64,000 nucleotides of DNA, taken from NCBI GenBank assembly GCA_025766275.1, contig JAFKAC010000087.1, forward strand, positions 1-64,000, in the 5' to 3' direction. Of this stretch, positions 53,428-62,208 are shown one piece after another. The notes beneath the pieces are model-generated. The model was not told the DNA's origin, ran no database searches, and worked only from the letters and a program-made list of their open reading frames with translations. The translations under genes were made by a program, and so were the position numbers. Every line of letters starts with the position of its first letter. Within the stretch, counting starts at the first letter, position 1. This stretch comes from Lactarius indigo (lineage: Eukaryota > Basidiomycota > Agaricomycetes > Russulales > Russulaceae).

Positions 53428-55476
53428 TCAGGCGTCCCGAAAACCCTCCTTTCCCCACAAATCTTGAAGTATGAGGTCTTTCACCTCATCCATGCTGTTG
53501 GCTACCTGCGTGAGCCATTCCTTTGCTTGTTCTCCTGCCGTTTTTGCTGCGTTGATCTGCAGTGAGGGGGTCGCGCTGGGCGCTGGTGTGGCATGTCCTG
53601 TTAACGATGGTTCGTATTGAGATATAGGCCCCTGAGATCCAGACCACTGAGGTGGCCAGGCGGTTTTGGTCATTCTGCTACTGGAGGGGGAATTGGGCCA
53701 CTGCCTCTGGTTCCTTGGATAGGGGCAATTTCGTGAGAGGTGTCCTGGGGCATTACAGTTATAACAGAGGACGTTCCTTAAGTCCCGTCGGGACCCTCCT
53801 CTACCTCATCCCCTTGCTCCAGGTCCTCCTCTTGGTGGGAACGGGGGTGGAGACCATCCATTCGGTAATTTGTTGAAGTCGATATCTTCTGAGCCCACAA
53901 GCCGTACCTTGGCGCGGTCCGCCGACGTGTCCATGGCCCATGGGTTTGTTTGGGGTAGGTTCTGTGGGAGCGCCCATCCCGCGTTGCCGCTTTGCTTCTT
54001 TGGCTGAGTTGCTGTGTTTTTGTATTCGTTGAGTCTGGCTTTGAGATGGATGTAGTTTTTCTGCCTTTTGAGTACGGCTCTCTTCCAGTTGTCAAACGTA
54101 ACCGGGTCGTCAAATTGGAACGCATTCTTGAACAGCTCCTTGGGCAGGCCCGATGTGAAGAGGTTGATTGTTTGTGGTTCATTAAGGCGGTAATGAGCCT
54201 TCTGTGCGAGTTGTTCGAAATCATTGACGTACTTGTCAATGTCCTCCCCCGTCATCTTGAATCCCTTTCGTAATATTGCTTGTGCCTGTTCTCGTTCCAG
54301 CGTGTTTTCGAACCGCTGGCTAAAACCTTCAGCTACAGCGTCCCATAGCTCTCGAGTGTAGGGACTGATCCCTCGTTGTATTTGTCTGTTGAGCCAGTTC
54401 AGGAAGGCCAAAACCCATTCGCTGACTGCTCCGCCCTTGATGTAAGATAGAAACAGAAGACATCTTCTGTAGTCGTTGCGCATAATAGGGGCATCTAGGT
54501 TCATTCCCCAGTAGACGTGCCACTGCGTTAGGAATTGGTCTACTTTGAGCCTGTCCCCGTCAAAAACAGAAGGTGGCTCGCCGGTTAATTTTTCGTTGTG
54601 ATGTCCCCCTCTTCCTATGTCTCCATCGCCTCCACCATCTCCTCCTCCTCCGCCTGGCGGTCCGGCGGGTGGCCCTCGTGGTGGTTCGGTTCTCCGTATA
54701 TCAAACGGAATTCCTCCTCCTGGTGGCGGTGGTGGGTCTCCACTGGGTCCTCCGACACCTGGAGGTAGTTCCAGCGCGGGTCGCCGTCCTGATGGGGGGT
54801 CCCCTCTGTCGGACCCTATAGCTCTGAAAATGGCGGCGTCATCTGCAGTCATTCGAATGCCTGTCTCTGGATTGATGGGCATGAGGATCTCTCTTGCCTC
54901 AGCTCGTATTGCGCGTGCTTCTTCAATTGCTACTTCTTCCAGGGCTTGTGTTAACGTGGCCATAATAGCTGGCGATCGGATGTGAATTGGTTCTGGTTCG
55001 GTAATGTGCACAGACTCAGCTCGTTCGATGAGGAGGTCTTGTATTGCTCCTCCACTGGTTTCCATTTGATTCAGCTCTCTTCCCTCGCTATCTCCCTGGC
55101 TTCGTTCGTCTTCTTCGGACACTACTTCTCCAGTGGAGTGTTCTTGCAATTGCCCATCAATGGGGCCCCAGTCTGCTCTGCTATTGAGTTCTCGCACGTC
55201 GATATCACACTGATATCTGGGTCCTGCTGGTCGCATAACGTCCCACTGGGAGTCTATGGGATTCCACATAACTTCTGTCCAACACAGGTGGTCGAAGTTG
55301 AACTCAACTGGGTGGAACCTGGTAGGTCCGTTGAATTCTACAAAATATCTGGTTTCTTCTTGTCTCTCTCTCCAACTGGCCGCTTGTAAAAAGCGTGTGG
55401 GTACATTACGTTCTCCTCTTCTTGGGAGCGAATAGGGATGGAAGCTCGTCCACTGGTCTCTGGTTGTTACGGCCAC
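53428..55476 (-). pseudogene. Gag of chromovirus C, with one nonsense codon
   Basis: It is colinear with the Gag of element A, starts at the same GTG (55474-55476) and ends at TGA 53428-53430. A TGA at 53806-53808 interrupts the arginine/glycine-rich stretch just before the CCHC knuckle. The frame is otherwise continuous. Confidence 0.88.
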
Positions 55477-55482
55477 GATGGG

Positions 55483-55736
55483 ATCTTGGTCTTAATGTAA
55501 CGTTGTCACGACGTTAGCTCGACTTGAGCTCGGTAGAGACGGTAACAACTTAGCAAATGTCCTGACACGACGACACGAAGGTCCGTGTTCTTGCCTTGGT
55601 GAATACTCGGAGGTACACCAGCAAGACTTTCTGACTGATACTTCTTAGTCACGACCAAGTCGGACTCGACCGTAGATAATAGAAGGATGAAGTGAGAAGA
55701 GAAGGAAACTGAGTGACGATTCAAGAAGACCAAGAT
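55483..55736 (-). promoter_or_regulatory. Self-priming pair of element C (PBS 55483-55493, primer 55726-55736)
   Basis: The same 11-nt complementarity and 2-nt spacing as in A are kept, while the bases just after the PBS differ (CCC instead of ACC). Confidence 0.77.
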
Positions 55737-56045
55737 GGCGTATCTTGGTCTTCACAAGACAGTTTAAATACAGGAACCAGCAGGCTTAGAAGCGCTGCTA
55801 TGAGTCACAGTAAGTAGCGTCCGACGTATCGCGTAAGTTTCTCAAACCCTAGTACTACTAGTACTAGTATCAGTGGCGTCTCTCCTCAGTCAGCTATTGT
55901 ACCGTATCTCCTATTGTGCTACCATATCACCGCGCTATTGTAGTTAAGTCCGCAACTAATATACCTTACCGCCGTAGTTGCAACCGGTACAGTAAGGGTC
56001 CAAAGTCGTACTACAAGTCCGTCCGCATCGAGTCGAAACGCAACA
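55496..56045 (-). repeat. 5' LTR of chromovirus C (550 bp)
   Basis: It contains a TATTTAAA box (sense start 55770) and, 34 bp on, the primer ATCTTGGTCTT (55726-55736). Terminal bases have diverged to CGCAACA. Confidence 0.9.
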
Positions 56046-56323
56046 GCACCTCTTCTCTGGGACCGTCGTAAGCGAGGCTCGTTTGAGTAATGGCGGGGCC
56101 TGTGGGAATTTCGAAAGTTGGCATTCTGTGGGGATTGAGAGAGGGTATTGTTTGTCCCTCCCTTCCCTCCCTACCATGCGCTCCAAACCAATACACAGAC
56201 ATGTGCTATTTACGCGCTATTTACGCGCTATTTACCTTTATTTTATATCATGTATTTTACACTAGTTTCTATTATAGTATTTACTGTGAAAATAAAATAT
56301 GAAAGAGGAAAGAAAGTTCGAAA

Positions 56324-56404
56324 AAAAGCGGAGTTTGAAACTGAGTTGCGGAGAAACGGCAAAAGCGGACCGGACCGTGGGATGTATGCGAAAAGTCAAA
56401 GACT
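56324..56404 (-). repeat. Right terminal inverted repeat of the MULE
   Basis: Read inward on the minus strand it begins AGTCTTTGACTTTTCG and then has the same core as the left repeat. Followed by the second copy of the 9-bp duplication at 56405-56413. Confidence 0.82.
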
Positions 56405-56592
56405 TATATTGTGTAACTTTTCGTGTACCTGATCACGTGACTTAATTACATAAATTAACATAATTCATTTCCCAGAATGTTATATGGCAAGTTAAGGTCT
56501 GAGTTCTCGCGCGCGATGAGTCACGTGATGTCATGTGACGTGTTAGGGGGGGGTGAGCTAGGACTGCTCACTATCAGTGACCACACATTCAT
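56405..56592 (+). promoter_or_regulatory. Upstream region of the NLR gene
   Basis: Only 180 bp separate the MULE duplication (ends 56413) from the ATG at 56593. The stretch holds TCACGTGA at 56433-56440 and 56521-56528 and a related ATGTGACGTG nearby. Promoter function is inferred from position. Confidence 0.45.
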
Positions 56593-59500
56593 ATGTCGTC
56601 GGCCCAGATATCCGTTTCCCCTTCTAATTTTCGCCTCATTGTCGATGCATTCGATAACTACGCCAGCCAGGTTGGCATGGATCTCACAAAGAACCCGCTC
56701 GCCGAAGCAATCCGACGTTGTGACTCTCCCAATGCTGTTCTCGAACTCCTTCAACACAAGGCCCATGCGTTTAAAGACTATCGAGATGGAGATCGCACAC
56801 TCATAAATTGGCTTAAACCGGTAGTACAGGTCGTCCATGGATTTTCTGGTGTTCTTGGAGAGGCCATCAGTCTCGTCAGTCTGACACCTTGATTCCTGCT
56901 GTTTGCATTTTCACACTTCTGCCACCAGGTACCGTTTCCACCAGTGAGTGCAGTCCTCGTCAGTGTGGAAGCTCTCCTCACGGTACGTACCCTTTATGCT
57001 CTCCATCTCTATCTTCCTGTTCCTGATGTGACAGTGATGTCTGGACACACCAGGCGGCCAGTGATGTCAGCTCGAGCTACGATTCCCTCGTAGACTTGTT
57101 CGAATGCCTCGGAAACTTCCTCAAACGGCTTCAAATATACACTTCCATCCCGTTCACTCCTCTGATGACAGACATCATTGTAAAGATAATGGTTGAGCTA
57201 CTCTCGGTGCTCGCACTCGCCACTAAACAGGTTCAGCAAGGGAGGTTGAGTAAGTGGGTTCTTGGGTCTAAGTTCTGGTAGCTCAACGTGATACAGAGAA
57301 GTTTGCAAAGAAGCTGCTAGGAGAGAGCGAAATCAAAGCTGTGCTGCAGAAGCTGGACCGTCTGACCCGAGAAGAAGCTCGGATGATGGCAGCGCAGACT
57401 CTAGAAGTGGTGCACTGTCTCGTGAATAATGTGAAGGTGGTCATGGACGGTGGGTCGCTGATGTTCGGATCGGTATTGATGTTCTGCTGAGCTGATATGT
57501 GGATAGACGGTAGGGCATCGCTGGATAGGGTCAGGAACGTTCTGGGTATGTCACGGCCGGGGCCGTCGTATGTGCCCAGGTGTCTTGTGCGCCTGCTGAC
57601 GACTTGTACCAGTCACGATGCGAGGGATAGCAAGCGAGATAAATAAGATGAAACGTCCGTCACCTCTTTGTTCTACCTGTCTTGATCGCCTAGGCTGAAT
57701 GTTTCGTAGGTGACCAGCTGCAAAAGGACGCGCGAAGTTGGATCTCCCCCCCAGATCCGTCGAAGAACTACAACATTGCGTGTGAGGCTTACCAAACTGG
57801 AACGGCCATATGGTTCATACGAGGCGTCGTCTTTTCTGAGTGGAACGCCAAGGGTACGCTGTTGTGGATTCATGGCAAACGTGCGTGTCCCTCTGTATCT
57901 TCCTTGTTATGCCCTCTGATGAATCCCTTGCTTCGTAGCGGGATCGGGAAAAAGTATTCTCATGTATGTCGCTTCTCGTCAACGTTGCTTGGTGTTACTC
58001 AGACTCTCCACTAGCTCTGCAATCATTCGGGACATCGAGGGCCTGTGCACAGCCGGATTGGCGTTGATGGCATACTTTTATTTCGATTTTAGGGACACTG
58101 ACAAGCAACACCGACGTGGATTACTGTCTTCTCTCCTTTGCCAGCTCTGCGCCGAGTCGGATCCTTGCTACGAAATTCTGTCTCGCCTGTATTCATCTCA
58201 CGGCGCGGGGACACGAGAGCCCAGCGAAAGTGCGCTTGCGCGGTGTCTGATGGATATGCTCCAACTGGAAGGACAACCGGCAATTTATATCATCGTGGAC
58301 GCTCTCGACGAATGTCCTAACACATCTGGGATGCCGACGCCACGTGAGAAGGTGCTGGAGTTTTTGGAAGATCTTATCGATTCTCAGCTTCCAAATGTAC
58401 ATCTATGTATTTCCAGCCGTCCGGAGTTCGATATCCGAAGCATTCTTGAGCCGTTAACACCATTCCGAATATCACTTCACGACGAAAGCGGGCAAAAGAA
58501 AGACATTCTGGATTACGTCAGCACTGTCGTCCATTCGGATCGGAGGATGCGGAAGTGGAGAGCACAGGAAAAGCAGTTGGTAATTGATAATCTATCTGAG
58601 AGAGCGGACGGAATGTAAGCAATCCCTGTGGATTTTGTTGAACATACTCGCTTACGAAAACGGACAGGTTCCGGTGGGTCTTTTGCCAGCTGGAAACCCT
58701 GCGTCGTAGTTTTCCTGGGACACTTCGGCACACTCTAGACAAGTTGCCTGAAACTTTGGACGAAACATATGAGCAGATCCTGCTTCGCATCGATAAGGAG
58801 AAGCGAAACTCTGCGTATCGGCTGTTCCAATGTCTGACGGTGGCCATCCGTCCGCTTCGCGTTGACGAACTCGCCGAGGTTCTTGCCCTTCGTTTTGACC
58901 CCGGACACCCTGCCGAATATCGCCCAGATTGGCGCCCAGAGGATTCACACGAGGCTGTGTTGTCAGCATGTTCCAGCCTAGTCACCGTTGTCGATGTCGA
59001 CGGTTCACCAGTCGTGCAATTTTCACATTTTTCGGTGAAGGAATTCTTGACCTCGGACCGGCTCGCGACGGCCAGACCAGAGCTTTCCCGTTATCATATC
59101 GTCCCCCACCTTGCACATACACTTCTCGCTCGAGCTTGCTTCGGCGTCTTACTACAACTAGATGACAGCGCCGACAAGGACAGCATCAAGAATTTTCCGC
59201 TCGCCGTATATGCCGCTCGGCATTGGGTTGACCATTGCCAGTTTGGAGATGCGTCGACCAGCGTCCTGGACGAAATGGAGCGTCTTTTCGACAGGGACAA
59301 GCCACAGTTTTCCACGTGGATCTGGCTGTACGATATTGTCCACCCTTGGAAGGGACACGCATTCACAGCACGTCCGAAGCAGCCAGAGACGACCCCGCTA
59401 TATTACGCAATACTCTGTGGATTTCCTGGCCTCGTAGAGCGCCTAGTTGGTATTTATCCGGAAGATGTCAATTCCAATGGTGGCCTCTATGGGACCCCCT

Positions 59501-61311
59501 TGCATACAGCACTCTCCCGGGGACATATGGATATCGCGCTTTTACTCCTACAGCATGGTGCGGACGTTAATGTCCTAGACGAGACGGTCGAAGGGTGTAC
59601 ACTGCACGAGGCATCGCGGAGTGGGCGCGTCGAAATTGTGCAGTTACTACTCGAACACCAAGCGAATGTCAACCTCCTGAACAGTAATCGTCGATCCCCA
59701 CTCTTGATGGCGTCGTGGCAGGGAGAAGTTGAAGTCACACGACTATTATTAGAGAATGGCGCAAATATCGAACCTCGTGATGTCGAGGGCCGGGCCGCGA
59801 TGAACGTCGCGTGTGAAAACCGGCATCTAGAAATTGTACGATTACTGCTCGATAGTGGCGCGCGGGTAGACGCGCGAGACAACGACGGTTGGACGCCTCT
59901 CGGCGCGGCATCCCGGAACGGATACCCGGATGTCGTGGAATTGCTTCTCGATCACGGCGCTGACGTGAGGTCGCAAGATAACGAAGGCTGGACCCCGTTA
60001 CACGGAGCGTCACATTTCGGCTATCCCGAAGTCGTGAAGCTGCTCCTCGACCACGGGGCAGATGTCAACATCTGCGACTGCGAAGGCCAGACTCCCTTTC
60101 ACGTGACATTGAAGGACGACCAACTCGAAGTCGTCCGTTTATTTCTCGCGCATAGTACTGAACCCGATATTTTGAATGGGAGGTTCAGGACACCCTTAGC
60201 CGTGGCGTCAGCGGATGGCGAGGTGAAGACTTCACGCTTTCTAATCGAACAAGGTGCGAACGTGCACTCGAGCGACCACGAGGGCTGGACTCCTTTGCAT
60301 TTCACATCACAAAACGGACATCTCAATGCCGTTCGGCTGTTACTTGACCACGGGGTGGATGCTAATTCGCAGGAAGTTGAGTTTTGGACTCCGTTACACC
60401 TCGCGTCGGCGAATGGGCATGTCGAGGTCGCGGAGTTGCTAGTTGAACGCGGTGCCGACGTTGACAAGAAGAACAAAAAACAAGAAACGCCACTAAATTG
60501 CGCGTCAGGTAAAGGAAGGCTCGAGATCGCACGCTTTCTCATCAAGTGCGGTTCAGATGTGAATTCCCGAGATAGCAATGGACGGACCTCATTACATGCG
60601 GCGGCACTAGGGGGGTACCTAGACATCGTGAAGCTCCTCATAGAGTCTGGAGCGGACGCTGACGTGCGGAACAATGACGACAAATCTCCGTTTGATCTGG
60701 CGCCGGGGAACGAGAAGCGCCAGGTTGCGATCTTTCTGGCCGAGCGCATGGGGTTAGCTCTTCCGGAAACGGCGTCTCAGAGTGAGCGTACGGACGACGA
60801 CGACGAGACTCCCGATGACGCAGAAGAGATGACGCTGCATACAGCATCGGTCAGCGGACGCCTTGATGTCGTGCGAATGCTCCTTGATCGCGAGGCAGAC
60901 TCGGATATCAATGCTCGGAACGAGGACTACGACACACCATTGGACGTGGCATCGACTGCAGGACATTTGGAGGTTGTACGCCTACTGATCAACCGTGGCG
61001 CAGACGTAAATTGTCGCGACCGGCGCGGCTGGACTCCATTATACAATGCATCTTCTGAAGGACACCTCGACATCGCGCGGTTGCTGATTGAACGCGGCGC
61101 CGATATTGAAGCTCCGTACCCGTATCGCTGGACCCCGCTGCACATCGCATCCTTATATGGCTACACCGAGATCGTGCAGCTGCTGCTTAACCGAGGCGCC
61201 AACATAAGTGTGGTCAATGACGATGGCAGGACACCAGCCCGAGAAGCAATGGCGAATGGGCATCGTAGGATTGCGGATTTACTTTTAAACCATGGCGTGC
61301 GTGGGCCATAG
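56593..61311 (+). CDS. NLR-type STAND protein: Goodbye-like N-terminus, NACHT, ~19 ankyrin repeats (1401 aa)
   Basis: Ten exons (56593-56874, 56929-56982, 57054-57249, 57297-57449, 57507-57545, 57613-57654, 57710-57880, 57939-57963, 58015-58614, 58668-61311) join in frame with GT...AG introns of 46-71 bp. Residues 1-240 resemble the fungal STAND N-terminal 'Goodbye' region. The NACHT NTPase has Walker A GKPGSGKS (about 311-319, split by an intron), Walker B IYIIVDALDEC (about 409-419) and CISSRPEF (about 449). A winged-helix-like region follows (GMFRWVFCQLETLR ... LDETYEQILLRI). About 19 ankyrin repeats occupy residues 763-1401, with an acidic linker before the fifteenth. Such proteins act as intracellular switches in fungal non-self recognition and regulated cell death; ligand and effector are unknown. 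All key residues are present and no stop interrupts it. Confidence 0.92.
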
Positions 61312-61816
61312 TGCTTCGGTGGACGTGATATCATCCAATGTATTCTGTATTATAACTACCTTGTTTACTTGGACTCCAGCCATATGGTTCTGATTCCGTT
61401 TTTAGCTTTCACATACTTTGTCTTGATATCAGCAATTTAGCTAAAAGGTTTTTTTCTGGTTTTGCAACCCCAAAAACTGTAAAAAAAACTGCAAAATATC
61501 ATGAATATCACAAATATTTTGAGACTTGGTTGTTAATAAGTGACCTGTGTGCACTTAGCAGCAAGGGGGTGGTGGGACTGGATTCCCGAACCATGGGTGG
61601 CGGGGGGAGGGGGGGGCCAGTGGCTGAACAAAATTTTCCGACCTTTCTAATTAGGAAGTGATCCACCTTCGGGCGCCATTTGTGGTGCCATGCAGATCTC
61701 CTCAAATGATCCTCAACACAAGCCTCAATGTGTCAAGGATCTGGTTGAGCTTTGATAGATATTTTTGAATACTAGCATTCATTTCTAATCTGAACACACC
61801 CTAAAATGCCAGAACC
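61312..61816. other. Intergenic region after the NLR gene
   Basis: It is AT-rich, with A- and T-tracts and a G-rich stretch at 61600-61618. I see no gene. Confidence 0.5.
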
Positions 61817-61830
61817 AAATTAAGAACCTC

Positions 61831-62114
61831 CGTAAGTGCTACCCCCTTTTTGTGTTCCGTGCCCTTATAAGGGTCCCTTGTGCTTCAGTGACATCATCTT
61901 ACACACTTTCCTTTTATGAACCTGACTCGTTTCCTCTGGGAGGTGATGCCTAGCTGAGTTATTTTTCTCGGTTATTTATCCTTGATGCCCACATGTGAGT
62001 CTTGGCTTACTTAACTTACAATAATTCTCTCGTATCATTGACTGAAGACCAGCTTTGTATTACGTACTGCCCCGGAATAAAAATCAACAAAAAAAAAAAA
62101 AACAAAAAACAAAA
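61831..62114 (+). mobile_element. Poly(A)-tailed retroposed insertion
   Basis: A 284-bp insert ends in an A-rich tail (from about 62080) preceded by AATAAA (62076-62081). It is flanked by the 14-bp direct repeat AAATTAAGAACCTC (61817-61830 and 62115-62128). Poly(A) plus a long, variable duplication is the mark of LINE-type target-primed insertion; the insert may be a processed transcript end, a short LINE fragment or a SINE. I found no clear RNA polymerase III boxes. Confidence 0.75.
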
Positions 62115-62208
62115 AAATTAAGAACCTCATGAAAAGTAAGAATTAAGAAATGAATACATAAACACATTAAGCTAATCTAATGATAACAGAAGTGGAATTA
62201 AATTCCAT

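Larger units (their letters stand above)
30968..53446 (-). pseudogene. Pol of chromovirus C, split by element D, six nonsense codons
   Basis: The frame begins at the GGGTTTT overlap (53440-53446), runs to 52642, resumes at 34890 and ends at TGA 30968-30970. D plus one TSD copy is 17,751 bp, a multiple of three, so no frameshift arises. Stops are at 53366-53368, 53234-53236, 34673-34675, 33689-33691, 32966-32968 and 31115-31117. Five are TGA where a relative has arginine; one is TAA for glutamine. Protease, RT, RNase H, integrase, chromodomain and the C-terminal extension shared with A are all recognisable. The protein cannot be made. Confidence 0.9.
30389..56045 (-). mobile_element. Chromovirus C (Ty3/gypsy), decayed, interrupted by element D
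   Basis: Two 550-bp LTRs flank gag and pol on the minus strand. The flanks are GCGCC (30384-30388) and GCACC (56046-56050), a TSD with one mismatch. The insertion is in the 5' untranslated region of the MULE transposase. LTRs differ at about 12 sites by eye. Removing D plus one TSD copy (34891-52641) restores one continuous pol frame. C is closely related to A and F. Confidence 0.9.
9905..56404 (-). mobile_element. Mutator-like element (MULE), about 5.3 kb native, split by nested insertions
   Basis: The ends are inverted repeats (left from 9905, right inward from 56404) that align without gaps for the first 39 bp with about 6 mismatches, including a shared 22-bp core, and more weakly to about 80 bp. 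They are bounded by identical 9-bp repeats TATATTGTG at 9896-9904 and 56405-56413; 9 bp is the usual Mutator target duplication. After removing insertions the element is 9905-11591, 12337-12735, 26983-28400, 28984-30388 and 56051-56404. It carries its own transposase on the minus strand (27570-30342). This joins ends 46.5 kb apart and explains why the transposase sits between retroelements. Confidence 0.85.

Noticed and set aside
61560..61600. tRNA-derived SINE on the minus strand (GGTTCGGGAATCC resembles a B box)
   Set aside because: The box has two extra bases, no A box is at the right distance, and there are no duplications or tail.
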